DNA of 7,997 nucleotides, from contig JAHIMN010000047.1 of the NCBI GenBank assembly GCA_018896395.1, forward strand, positions 1 to 7,997. The letters are read 5' to 3'. Under the pieces are notes generated by a model that was not told the DNA's origin, did not search any database, and saw nothing but the letters and a program-made list of their open reading frames with translations. The position numbers were made by a program, and so were the translations under genes. Below, piece after piece: positions 1-6,823 of the stretch. This DNA comes from Verrucomicrobiota bacterium. Its GTDB lineage: Bacteria > Verrucomicrobiota > Kiritimatiellia > JAAZAB01. Position 1 is the first letter of the stretch. Every line of letters starts with the position of its first letter.

Positions 1-65
1 TCTGCCTTCTGCCTTCTGCCTTCTGCCTTCTGCCTTCTGCCTTCTGCCTTCTGCCTTCTGCCTTC
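1..65. repeat. Perfect heptanucleotide tandem array (TTCTGCC unit)
   Basis: A perfect 7-bp tandem repeat, unit TCTGCCT on the plus strand, runs without a mismatch for 9.3 copies and is cut by the left window edge, so the real array is longer. It ends 3 bp from the stop codon of the gene at 69-2270, so it lies immediately downstream of that gene. The unit differs by one base from the TTCTGAC unit found just downstream of the DUF58 gene (4884-4918). The perfection of the copies suggests recent expansion or slippage; copy number may be collapsed in a short-read assembly. Confidence 0.97.
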
Positions 66-68
66 AAA

Positions 69-2270
69 TCAGGCCATATTTCGCATCTTTCTAAGCAACC
101 ATTCTAAGCTAAGTAATCCAATCAAACAAGTCAAAACAATGATATTGTTCCAGAGCGAAAGGTAGCTGACGCGTTCCTCCTCACTGGCCGGTATGGTGAT
201 TTCGGAAAGCACCTTGTTGACTTCTTCCGGTTCGCAGAATCGGCCCTTGCTGGCATCGGCTATTGTCCTCAGGACGCCAATATTAGCCGCGCGCGGCACG
301 GTTTCCGGAGTAAAGGGCTGGACAAAGAATGACAACGGCGCGGAAATGATCTTCTGGCCGTTGATTTCACAGGATGCCACGGCGTTGTGCAGGCCGGGTT
401 TCTGCGGGGTCAGGCTCACGCTGTAACCGGGATATTTTTTGCCCGTCGTGGTGGTGACGTCCTGCTTGGTCATTCGGAATGGGATGTTGCGGTCGTCCGG
501 TTCCTGCACCTCGCAGGTCACGACCACGTCCTTGGGCACAACATTGGCCGGCGTTGTCAGCCGCGCCTTCAGGTCAATGGCATCGCCGGGGTATACTTTA
601 TCCGCGTCGGCGGCCAGATCCAGTTGATACGCATTCACGTCTATTTCGGTCGGGGAGAGCCACGCCAGCAGGGGGTTCCAGAGGCGCTGGTAATAATTGA
701 TTTTTCCCGGGGCCAACTGCCAGCGCCAGAGCGAATCGGTCAGGATAGCCGCCACCTTGCCCTGGCCGTATTTCTGGATCACCAGCACAGGTTGGCGGCC
801 GCCAGGCGCTTCGGCGGTTACCAGCGTCGTCGCGCCGGGCGAGAGCGTACCGCCCGTAAATATGGAAAGAACCGGAGGAATCTTGCTCCAAGCGGCGGCA
901 TCTTCCGTTGTAAATATCGGGTGGGCCCGGCCTTCGCCGGTTAACGCCAGGGCTACCTGATTCTCCTGAAGGGTCAGTTGTTCGGTGGCCTTAATGGGCA
1001 GGATCTTACTGAGCGGTCCGGCCAGCAGACCCTGGGCGCCCCAGGCCTTGGGGCCGCCGAGGATCATGAGACTGCCGCCGTTTTCGACAAACTTGATCAG
1101 GGCTTCGGCCCGCGCATTGCTCAGTTCGGTGGTATCCAGGTCGCCCAGCACCACAATCTTGAAATTGAGCAACTGCTGTTCGCTCAGGTCGGGTGAGGCG
1201 GCGCCCGCCGCACCGTAACTGAGAAACCGGCCGCCTGGTCCGCGCACAAAGCAGACCGGCGTGATGTCCTTGAGAGCTTTCAGCACGCGCACGAGGTACT
1301 TGGATTCCCAGCGCGGCACGCCCTCGATGTAGAGCAGGCGATTCTTGGAATCAATAACCTGCACGGTGACAGCATAGATGTTGTCGTTGGTGCGTGTTTC
1401 GCCCTCGATGGGCGGCAGACGCAGGGTGTAGGTGAAATTGCCCGTGGCCGGATGCGTCAAACGGAACGTCAGCTCGCGCCGGCCGCCTTCATCGGGAATA
1501 TCCACCGGTGCGGTGTTGATTAATTTTTCGTTTTCCCCGGCCGGGCCTGGGCAGGCATAAAGCTCGGCATCCACGGTGCGGCCCCGGGTTCCCTGGCCGG
1601 AGACGTTCGCCTTGAGTTCGGTGTCCCAGCCCACCACTACACGCCTGGGCGTGTCCAACGCGTCCACGTGCAAATCCGGCTCAACCTTCCAGATGTTGGG
1701 CGGCTCCAGCCGGACGGTGTAAATCGGGTAGGGGCGGAGATCCGCGGCCCATTCATCGTTGACTTCACGCGTATCGAGCCCCTCACTGAGCAGGAGCACG
1801 CCGGCGACCGGTTGGCCCCGGTAGCGCTCGATCAGCTTGGTCAGCGATTGGCTGAGCAGGGTGCTTTTGCCATCGGGATTCAAGGCCTGTAGTTCGGCCA
1901 AAGATTGCCGCGGGCTCAGGTCGCCGGCAAACGCGACATAATCCAGGCCGCACGATCCGGACAGTGTTTCCGTCCACGGCTGTTTCAGGATTTCCTGGGC
2001 GGCCGCCCAACGTGCCTTCATGGTCTCACTCGGCGTCATTGACATGCTGGCGGATTGGTCCAGGGCCACGATAAAGCGCGGCCTGCGGACCTCGGTTATG
2101 ACCCGCTTCAGCGACGGCAGGAGCAGGCACCAGCCGAGCAGGGCGATGGCCAGCAGACGTAACAGGGCCAGCCCCAGTGTGCTTGTGTTGCGCGGCAGAT
2201 ACCGCCAGAACCCGAAAAGCCCGATCCCCACGGCAAACGCCAGTGCCGTGATAATCAGCGTCAAAGACAT
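69..2270 (-). CDS. VWA-domain inner-membrane protein with glutamine-amidotransferase-like region
   Basis: About 733 residues from the start chosen here. Residue numbers below count from the longest possible start (2312, 747 aa). Two N-terminal membrane segments (about 16-36 and 46-66) precede a VWA domain whose metal-site motif is visible as D85-x-S87-x-S89. The usual later SDG is SEG (176-178), so a metal-site Asp may be replaced by Glu. Residues about 320-560 look like the glutamine-amidotransferase-like fold found in this family (LLYIEG at 326-331, then GGSLMILGG at 412-420) without a recognisable catalytic Cys, so an enzymatic role is unlikely. A C-terminal membrane helix lies at about 720-740. 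This architecture is common in Planctomycetota and Verrucomicrobiota beside DUF58 and BatA genes; function unproven. I chose ATG at 2268-2270 because homologues start just before the first membrane helix; ATGs at 2300 and 2312 are in frame but add residues encoded in repeat-like DNA. No start has a clear Shine-Dalgarno. Last gene of the visible cluster. Confidence 0.88.
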   Translation of the reverse strand: MSLTLIITALAFAVGIGLFGFWRYLPRNTSTLGLALLRLLAIALLGWCLLLPSLKRVITEVRRPRFIVALDQSASMSMTPSETMKARWAAAQEILKQPWTETLSGSCGLDYVAFAGDLSPRQSLAELQALNPDGKSTLLSQSLTKLIERYRGQPVAGVLLLSEGLDTREVNDEWAADLRPYPIYTVRLEPPNIWKVEPDLHVDALDTPRRVVVGWDTELKANVSGQGTRGRTVDAELYACPGPAGENEKLINTAPVDIPDEGGRRELTFRLTHPATGNFTYTLRLPPIEGETRTNDNIYAVTVQVIDSKNRLLYIEGVPRWESKYLVRVLKALKDITPVCFVRGPGGRFLSYGAAGAASPDLSEQQLLNFKIVVLGDLDTTELSNARAEALIKFVENGGSLMILGGPKAWGAQGLLAGPLSKILPIKATEQLTLQENQVALALTGEGRAHPIFTTEDAAAWSKIPPVLSIFTGGTLSPGATTLVTAEAPGGRQPVLVIQKYGQGKVAAILTDSLWRWQLAPGKINYYQRLWNPLLAWLSPTEIDVNAYQLDLAADADKVYPGDAIDLKARLTTPANVVPKDVVVTCEVQEPDDRNIPFRMTKQDVTTTTGKKYPGYSVSLTPQKPGLHNAVASCEINGQKIISAPLSFFVQPFTPETVPRAANIGVLRTIADASKGRFCEPEEVNKVLSEITIPASEEERVSYLSLWNNIIVLTCLIGLLSLEWLLRKMRNMA

Positions 2271-2293
2271 CGTGTGTTCAACTATAAGTTCGC

Positions 2294-2330
2294 CAGTCAT
2301 AAAACCAGTCATTCGTAATCAGTGTTCAGT
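2294..2330. repeat. Degenerate heptamer-phased CAGT repeat overlapping the 5' end of the VWA gene
   Basis: CAGT occurs at 2306, 2320 and 2327, that is at multiples of 7 bp, with a further CAGT at 2294 out of phase. Read on the minus strand the units are ACTGAAC, ACTGATT, ACGAATG, ACTGGTT. The two upstream candidate ATGs of the VWA gene (2300 and 2312) lie in this stretch, which argues they are repeat-derived rather than the ancestral start. The array is degenerate, so confidence is moderate. Confidence 0.5.
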
Positions 2331-2336
2331 CTTGCA

Positions 2337-2380
2337 AGCGTTCACGGAACGCTGAAATTGGAAACTAGAAATTAGATATT
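2337..2380 (+). repeat. Palindrome plus heptamer module, copy 1 (inverted relative to copies 2 and 3)
   Basis: A perfect 7-bp stem, AGCGTTC (2337-2343) with loop ACG and GAACGCT (2347-2353), is followed by four 7-bp units: TGAAATT, GGAAACT, AGAAATT, AGATATT (2353-2380). The same design, in reverse orientation, is at 2478-2521 and 6939-6977. The core GAAATTGGAAACTNGAAATT matches the other copies except at one position, and GTTCACGG is shared in the palindrome. It lies in the 5' untranslated region of the VWA gene, downstream of the BatA-like gene. Confidence 0.85.
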
Positions 2381-2410
2381 TGGCCTTCACGCTTTTGTAC
2401 TGTGTTTGTT

Positions 2411-2436
2411 CCGCCACGGCGGGTCTGCCTGAGGCA
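2411..2436. repeat. Two adjacent short palindromes
   Basis: CCGCC (2411-2415), loop AC, GGCGG (2418-2422) is followed 3 bp later by TGCCT (2426-2430), one base, AGGCA (2432-2436). Both stems are perfect. They sit between the two inverted heptamer modules, that is at the centre of the 252-bp gap between the two VWA genes. There is no following T-run on either strand, so I do not call a terminator. Confidence 0.6.
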
Positions 2437-2477
2437 CGAAAACATCCAACTCATAGACCCGTTTCATCTCTCACCCT

Positions 2478-2521
2478 AATTTCGAATTTCCAGTTTCCAA
2501 TTTCAAGCCGTGAACGGCTAC
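2478..2521 (-). repeat. Palindrome plus heptamer module, copy 2 (part of 37-bp exact repeat)
   Basis: Four 7-bp units on the plus strand, AATTTCG, AATTTCC, AGTTTCC, AATTTCA (2478-2505), are followed by the palindrome AGCCGT-GA-ACGGCT (2506-2519). Bases 2485-2521 are identical over 37 bp to 6941-6977, more than 4 kb away in another intergenic gap. It is inverted relative to copy 1 at 2337-2380, so the two could pair in one transcript. It lies about 45 bp downstream of the stop codon of the BatA-like gene. Confidence 0.92.
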
Positions 2522-2564
2522 CTATGAATTGCGCCCCACGCTCTACGCGCTTTTCCGTCGTCTG

Positions 2565-4796
2565 TCATCCCGCGGCCGTCCCCTTCACGCGCCCGGTCAT
2601 ATCGATCTTTAATTGCTCCGTCAGAGTACGGGTCTTGCGGCCGGCCCGGTTGGCCAGAAACAGTTCCGCAATACTGAGCAATAACACCAGCCAGAGCAGG
2701 GTTTCCGCCAGGGGGCGGCCAATGCGCAGTTCCTTGACAAGTTGCATGAGATCATCCTTGCTCTCGGCCACCCTGATCGCGGACAATCCGGTGAGCATGG
2801 GCACATCCGCGGGACCCAAGCGCTTCAAGTCCGATTCCGAACGCATGACATTGACGGCCAAAGCCGGCTGGGGCTGGCCGCCGGCGGCAGACTGTAACGT
2901 GTATATGCCGGGACGGGTGACGGCCTCGATGCCAAGCGACTTGTCCTGGCCAGCTTTCAAAGGGTGCAGAAGCACGGGCCGGCTGGTTGGGTCGAGCAAT
3001 TCCGTGTCGGGTGGCAGGGCGCCCATGATATCGGCCAGCGCCAGATTCCGGCCTGTCCAGATAAATGGTTCGCTTTGCTCCTGACCAGCGCTGTAGCGCA
3101 CGATTTGATGCACCAACGGCAGAAAAAAAGGCGACAGCGGCAGATTGCTCCAGCGGCGGTCCGCTGAAACCGAAAAGAAGAGCACACAGCCCTTGCCGAC
3201 CTTCCGGCGCAAAAGGAAGGGGGCATCGTTATCCGCGGCAATAACGACATCCGAGTCGGCGCCCAGCTTGGTCCATTGCAGTTCGCGGGTGGCCGCCACG
3301 CTTGGGTACGTGCCCGGCGGCACGTGCATACCTTGGAAGAGCGCATCGCCACGCTTGACCAGACGGAGCGCCCGCCGCTGGGCGTCCGCGCCAAAATCAG
3401 TCACAGCCTTCGGCATGGCCGGCAGACAAGTCCAATTAGCGTAATCAGCTGGGGCCGCGCGATCTCCGGGAAAAATGACCACCACGCCGCCGTGCTGGGC
3501 ATATTGTTCCAGCGCGATCATGGCCTGACCCGCCAGTGGTAAGGCGTTGCACAGGAAGACGCAGGCATAGTCGGACAGCCGATCTGCGGTGAACGCTTGG
3601 GGATCAACCCGCTGGACGATCATGGCCGTGGCCGCGCCGCCGGGATTCAGAGCGTGCAGGAGAAAGAACGCATCCGGCTCCGTCCCGACGCACAGCACAG
3701 GCAGTTTTTCATGCACGCGCAGAAGGAAGTAAAATACATTGTCCAGCGTGATGCCGTCCGGTGAGGTCTCGATCCGTGCCGGGTGCTTGCCCGTTGTGAG
3801 CGGCGGCAGGGCAAAAACGCACGGGGCGCCGCCGTCTTTTTCCAGGGTCACGGAGCGCTGGCTGGCGGCCTGTTCGTCAACGGTCAGGGAAACCGTCAGG
3901 GTCTGTTCGGGGCCGGTATGGCCAAGGTTTACCGAGATCTGGCCTGGCGTGTCCCGCATCAGGAGCGTGGGTTGAATATCCAGGTCGAGCGGCGCGGCAT
4001 TGTCGGGCGATGACACACCCAGCAGGACCGCAAAAACAGAAATGTCAGTGCTGACTAACTTGGCATCCCAGGGGGGCGAGGAGGCTTCCACCGTGGCCGT
4101 ATTGGTCGTGTCTGTCTGATCGGTCTTATTTGTCTTGTCAGTCACGGCGGTGGAACGGGTGAGGGGATTGAACGATGTCCAGGGCAATTTCTGCCCGTCG
4201 GTAATAATGAACAGCTCCTTTTCGCGCTTGCCCGATTCTTTCAGCGCACTGAGGGCCGCCAGGACGGCCGGGCGGAGCTGGGAGGCCGTGGTGCCGGCCT
4301 CCAGCGCGCGGACTTGTGACAGGACCATTTCCAGATCGGTCGTGGGCTGTTCGATCAGGGGCGTCACGTCATCGTCAGCCAGGAACAGGCAGACACGGTC
4401 GCCATGGCGCAAACCTTCGATCAAGGCAACGACCGTGTCCCGGGAGGCCGCCCATACATTTTTCTGACCGGACACATAGTCCATGCTGTAAGAGACATCC
4501 CACACGATGGCGACATCGCGCCGGCTGGCGCCGACGAGTTGGCGCAACGATGTGATGCGTAGAATCGGCATGGCAAACGCCAGCGCGAGCAGGAGCAGAA
4601 TCAGCGTCCGCAGGAGCCAGAGCAGGATGTTTTCCAGCCGCATGCGGTTTGAGGAACGTTTCTGGGCGAGTTTCAGAAAGCGCACAGTGCTGAAGGGCAC
4701 GATCACGATCCGCTGGCGTTGCCATAAATGCAAAATCAGCGGAATCAGCGCGGCCGTTAACGCCGACAAAAATAATGGATTGAGAAATGACCACAT
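2565..4796 (-). CDS. BatA-like (aerotolerance-family) VWA membrane protein
   Basis: 743 residues. The N-terminus (FLNPLFL at 4-10, LIPLILHLWQRQR at 17-29, VPFSTVRFLK at 33-42) is the BatA N-terminal family signature, giving a first membrane helix at about 6-24; a second is at about 57-77. A VWA domain follows with metal-site motif D100-x-S102-x-S104, TT at 169-170 and TDG at 199-201. Residues 205-247 form an unusual linker holding five Thr-(Asp/Asn)-x triplets (219-233) encoded by a 9-bp-period array. Residues about 365-565 resemble the amidotransferase-like fold of the neighbouring VWA protein (GGVVVIFPGD at 436-445; GKGCVLFFS at 534-542). A C-terminal membrane helix lies at about 698-716, followed by a basic tail. 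Full length for BatA-fused VWA proteins of PVC bacteria. The ATG at 4796 opens directly into the conserved BatA start; no good Shine-Dalgarno is visible. It follows the DUF58 gene by 128 bp, the usual order. Role inferred: envelope or stress-linked assembly complex with DUF58 and MoxR. Confidence 0.9.
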   Translation of the reverse strand: MWSFLNPLFLSALTAALIPLILHLWQRQRIVIVPFSTVRFLKLAQKRSSNRMRLENILLWLLRTLILLLLALAFAMPILRITSLRQLVGASRRDVAIVWDVSYSMDYVSGQKNVWAASRDTVVALIEGLRHGDRVCLFLADDDVTPLIEQPTTDLEMVLSQVRALEAGTTASQLRPAVLAALSALKESGKREKELFIITDGQKLPWTSFNPLTRSTAVTDKTNKTDQTDTTNTATVEASSPPWDAKLVSTDISVFAVLLGVSSPDNAAPLDLDIQPTLLMRDTPGQISVNLGHTGPEQTLTVSLTVDEQAASQRSVTLEKDGGAPCVFALPPLTTGKHPARIETSPDGITLDNVFYFLLRVHEKLPVLCVGTEPDAFFLLHALNPGGAATAMIVQRVDPQAFTADRLSDYACVFLCNALPLAGQAMIALEQYAQHGGVVVIFPGDRAAPADYANWTCLPAMPKAVTDFGADAQRRALRLVKRGDALFQGMHVPPGTYPSVAATRELQWTKLGADSDVVIAADNDAPFLLRRKVGKGCVLFFSVSADRRWSNLPLSPFFLPLVHQIVRYSAGQEQSEPFIWTGRNLALADIMGALPPDTELLDPTSRPVLLHPLKAGQDKSLGIEAVTRPGIYTLQSAAGGQPQPALAVNVMRSESDLKRLGPADVPMLTGLSAIRVAESKDDLMQLVKELRIGRPLAETLLWLVLLLSIAELFLANRAGRKTRTLTEQLKIDMTGRVKGTAAG
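4098..4142 (-). repeat. In-frame 9-bp-period array inside the BatA-like gene
   Basis: On the minus strand five 9-bp units are seen: ACTGACAAG, ACAAATAAG, ACCGATCAG, ACAGACACG, ACCAATACG. They encode TDK, TNK, TDQ, TDT, TNT at residues 219-233, between the VWA TDG motif and the next beta strand. The period is a multiple of 3, so the reading frame is kept. It looks like a simple-sequence insertion in a surface loop of the VWA domain. Confidence 0.8.
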
Positions 4797-4816
4797 GGTT
4801 TACTCAGCAAGGTATA

Positions 4817-4844
4817 CAGAAGTCAGCAGTCAGAATACAGAATG
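4817..4844 (-). repeat. Heptamer array, left arm of an inverted pair
   Basis: Four 7-bp units on the plus strand: CAGAAGT, CAGCAGT, CAGAATA, CAGAATG. The reverse complement is the TTCTGAC-type unit of the array at 4884-4918. ACAGAAGTCAG (4816-4826) is exactly complementary to CTGACTTCTGT (4907-4917), and AGTCAGAAT (4828-4836) to ATTCTGACT (4883-4891), so the arms can fold as nested stems around a central stretch of about 46 bp. The array occupies the untranslated leader of the BatA-like gene. Confidence 0.85.
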
Positions 4845-4883
4845 GCAAACAAATAGGCTTCCCGTAACTTGCCGACCTCTTGA

Positions 4884-4918
4884 TTCTGACTCCTGACTCC
4901 TGTCTTCTGACTTCTGTC
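4884..4918 (+). repeat. Heptamer array, right arm, next to the DUF58 stop codon
   Basis: Five consecutive 7-bp units: TTCTGAC, TCCTGAC, TCCTGTC, TTCTGAC, TTCTGTC. It ends 6 bp before the DUF58 stop codon (4925-4927), so on the transcript it begins just after the gene. The unit is one base different from the perfect array at 1-65. It is the inverted partner of 4817-4844. Confidence 0.9.
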
Positions 4919-4924
4919 TCTTGG

Positions 4925-5824
4925 CTACTTCGACAAGCGTTTGCGTTCTTCCAGGAAGGAGCGCACGAACATGGCCGCATCCTGGTCCGTCCTGACCAGC
5001 CGGTAATCAATATTCATTTCCGCGCAGGGCTTGCGATACTGCTCCAGGAATTCGCCGAACACCCTGCGGTAGGCGTCTGCCATGCCGCGCGGGTCGGCAA
5101 CGATTGCTTCGCCCGTTTCCAGGTCAACGAACTGGGCGGCCTGCTTGAACGTAAAATCCAGCTCGGCCGGGTCCAGAATATGGAAAACAATGACGTCATG
5201 GTGCTGTTTACGGAAATGGGCGAGGGCCCGGATGATCTCGGGCGGGTCGTCCAGCAGGTCCGAAAACAGAACAATCAAAGCGCGGCGCCGGACGGCTTCG
5301 GCAATCTGGTGCAGGGTTTTGGCCGTCTGGGTGGTGGAGGCCGGCTGGTTTTGGGTCAGCGATTTCAGCAGGTTGTTCAAATGCGCGAACGAATTGCGCG
5401 CGCCGGCCTGGCGATCAATGCGATTGGAATACAGATACAGGCCGACCGAATCGCGCACCTTGACCACGACGTAACCGATGGCGGCGGCAAGCTGGCAGGC
5501 ATAGCGGTATTTCATCACCGGTCCGCTGGTGAAGCCCATGGAGGCGCTCCGGTCCACCACCAGGTACACGCGCAGGTTGGTTTCGTCTTCGTAACGCCGG
5601 ATGTAATACCGGTCGGTGCGGCCGAGAACCTTCCAGTCAAGGTGCTTGGGATCGTCGCCGGGGACATATGCGCGATGGTCGGCGAACTCGGAACTGGCGC
5701 CCTTGAGGTGACTGCGGTGCCGTCCGGACAGCGTGCCTTCCACGACGTAGCGCGATTGGATGGTCATACGGCCAAGACGGTGCAATTCCTGCGGGGATAA
5801 AAAATTACTGATGCCTGTCGCCAT
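4925..5824 (-). CDS. DUF58 domain protein (MoxR-associated VWA-like)
   Basis: 299 residues, the usual length for the short, membrane-free DUF58 proteins. The DUF58 signature is complete: G34-x-H36-x-S38, G42-x-S44-x-E46-F47, R51-x-Y53-x-P55-G56-D57-D58, then L62-D63-W64 and Y78-E79-x-E81. A VWA-type fold overlaps it, with metal-site motif D91-x-S93-x-S95 (DRSASM), Thr-rich TTQT at 164-167 and FSD at 187-189. No signal peptide or membrane helix is seen, so it is probably cytoplasmic, working with a MoxR AAA+ ATPase and the membrane VWA proteins encoded next. The ATG at 5822-5824 has the best ribosome binding site in the window. Its normal upstream partner, MoxR, is absent; an unrelated secreted-protein gene sits there instead. 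The stop codon is followed 6 bp later by a heptamer array. The exact cellular role of this family is not established. Confidence 0.95.
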   Translation of the reverse strand: MATGISNFLSPQELHRLGRMTIQSRYVVEGTLSGRHRSHLKGASSEFADHRAYVPGDDPKHLDWKVLGRTDRYYIRRYEDETNLRVYLVVDRSASMGFTSGPVMKYRYACQLAAAIGYVVVKVRDSVGLYLYSNRIDRQAGARNSFAHLNNLLKSLTQNQPASTTQTAKTLHQIAEAVRRRALIVLFSDLLDDPPEIIRALAHFRKQHHDVIVFHILDPAELDFTFKQAAQFVDLETGEAIVADPRGMADAYRRVFGEFLEQYRKPCAEMNIDYRLVRTDQDAAMFVRSFLEERKRLSK

Positions 5825-5828
5825 AATG

Positions 5829-5835
5829 CCTCCCT
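5829..5835 (-). promoter_or_regulatory. Shine-Dalgarno of the DUF58 gene
   Basis: AGGGAGG on the minus strand, 4 bases before the ATG at 5822-5824. It is the only strong Shine-Dalgarno among the gene starts visible in the window. It lies 6 bp from the octamer array at 5841-5879, so pairing of that array could influence access to it (inference). Confidence 0.75.
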
Positions 5836-5840
5836 GTCAA

Positions 5841-5879
5841 GTATCGGAGTCTGGGGTACCGGAGTATGGGAGTATCGGA
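5841..5879 (-). repeat. Octamer array upstream of DUF58 (GTATNGGA unit)
   Basis: On the plus strand: GTATCGGA, GTCTGGG (one base short), GTACCGGA, GTATGGGA, GTATCGGA. The reverse complement, TCCCATAC, differs by one base from the ACCCATAC rotation of the array at 5892-5915. It therefore forms an inverted pair with that array across a 12-bp spacer, filling nearly the whole 91-bp gap between the DUF58 gene and the gene upstream. Confidence 0.85.
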
Positions 5880-5891
5880 GCGTGGACATCA

Positions 5892-5915
5892 CACCCATAC
5901 ACCCATACACCCATA
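5892..5915 (+). repeat. Perfect octamer array (CACCCATA x3) abutting a stop codon
   Basis: Three perfect copies of CACCCATA. The next base is the first base of the stop codon of the gene at 5916-6734 as read on the plus strand, so there is no spacer between coding sequence and array. Confidence 0.93.
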
Positions 5916-6734
5916 CTATTTATTCGGCTTCAAAACCACCCGCCAATGATCGCCATCACAAAGGATCGGAATCCGGGCGCCGATATAGGTCAAGGTGACA
6001 CCCGCGGCCTGGCCGCCTTCCGACAACAGAATTTTTTCAGGCCGGTCACCCGGGGTTTGAAAAACCACGTTCTGGACGCCACCGCCGGTGATGGTCAGGG
6101 AGACTGGTTGGAGCAGTATCCGGCCGGCATAGGGCCGCTCCAGCGCTTTGGCCAGGTCCGAGGATTCCAAGAGCGTTTTGCTCTGCAAAAGATAACGCTG
6201 GCCCCGCGTGCCTTGAATAATCTTGAACGTCGCGAGTTGGTATTGCCAGGGCACGCCCCAGCGGTCGGCCAATGGCACGTCCTTCTCGCCTGGCATCTTT
6301 TTTTTCAGCGGTTGAAGGTTGATCGGGTATTCAATGGCGTTACGGTAATAGAGGGCCAAAGCGCCCCGCACCTTTTCGCGGTCAAGCCGCGTGAGCCAGC
6401 GGCGGCCCATCTCGGCCCCGGCCGTCGCCGTTGCCGTGGGCGTGGCCGCCGCCGCCACCATCTCGCTGAAGACGGCAAAAGCTTCGTTGGTTTTACCCAG
6501 ACGCAGACTGTGCCAGGCGGCCAGTCCCTGACCTACCGGGAGCAGGGGGTTGGTCGGCGACGCCTTCTGCATCTGCTGGCAGGCGGCCACGATGGCTTCG
6601 TGCTGGGCGGGATTGTTGATCTGCAGGCTCCAGAGCGTCCAGAGGGATTTCTCCTGCATTTCACTTGCGCCAAAGGCCAGGCGGCCCGCCAGGATAAATA
6701 GGAATAAAAAAAACAGGCGTTGCTTGCAGGCCAT
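5916..6734 (-). CDS. Exported protein of unknown function
   Basis: 272 residues; I do not recognise the family. Residues 1-23 form a signal peptide: basic K4-R6, a hydrophobic run LFFLFLFILA (7-16), and a likely signal peptidase I site after AFG (20-22). No lipobox Cys and no further membrane helix. Residues 30-95 are helical and could be a short tetratricopeptide-like repeat (NPAQHEAIVAACQQMQKA, then NPLLPVGQGLAAWHSLRLGK with NEAF). An Ala/Thr-rich stretch at 94-107 follows. Residues 125-166 (ALALYYRNAIEYP ... DRWGVPWQY) resemble the C-terminal part of type II secretion pseudopilins, where a similar D-x-WG-x-P-x-x-Y motif occurs, but no N-terminal pilin methylation motif is present. The C-terminus looks beta-rich. 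Its position inside a DUF58/BatA cluster suggests a periplasmic accessory partner (inference). The ATG at 6734 fits the signal peptide; only a weak GGGA lies upstream. Confidence 0.85.
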   Translation of the reverse strand: MACKQRLFFLFLFILAGRLAFGASEMQEKSLWTLWSLQINNPAQHEAIVAACQQMQKASPTNPLLPVGQGLAAWHSLRLGKTNEAFAVFSEMVAAAATPTATATAGAEMGRRWLTRLDREKVRGALALYYRNAIEYPINLQPLKKKMPGEKDVPLADRWGVPWQYQLATFKIIQGTRGQRYLLQSKTLLESSDLAKALERPYAGRILLQPVSLTITGGGVQNVVFQTPGDRPEKILLSEGGQAAGVTLTYIGARIPILCDGDHWRVVLKPNK

Positions 6735-6768
6735 CGGCTGGTTTTCCCAAGATTCGAAATCTAAAGTT

Positions 6769-6789
6769 CAATCCGCAATCATCAATCAG
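6769..6789 (+). repeat. CAATCNN heptamer array 1
   Basis: Three units, CAATCCG, CAATCAT, CAATCAG, about 35 bp upstream of the ATG of the gene at 5916-6734. The same unit recurs in the same orientation at 6977-6997 and 7046-7080. Confidence 0.75.
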
Positions 6790-6823
6790 CAAAGCCTCAG
6801 TTACGTGGAGCGTATGCCGAAAT

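Noticed and set aside
1..65. CRISPR array
   Set aside because: The repeats are 7 bp in direct tandem with no spacers, and no cas genes are present.
2380..3084. 234-codon open frame on the plus strand across the gap and the 3' end of the BatA-like gene
   Set aside because: It starts in repeat DNA and continues antisense to the conserved gene; product low in recognisable features.
4880..5800. 306-codon open frame on the plus strand opposite the DUF58 gene
   Set aside because: It is antisense to a gene with a complete DUF58 signature, has no recognisable domains, and is explained by GC-rich third-position bias.
5760..6701. 313-codon open frame on the plus strand opposite the exported-protein gene
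   Set aside because: It runs across an octamer array and antisense to a signal-peptide protein; its product shows no signal, domain or sensible composition.
6755..6785. Promoter TTGATG-16 bp-TAGATT upstream of the exported-protein gene (minus strand)
   Set aside because: Only 4 of 6 matches in each box, and the -35-like part is made of CAATCNN repeat units, so a match by chance is likely.
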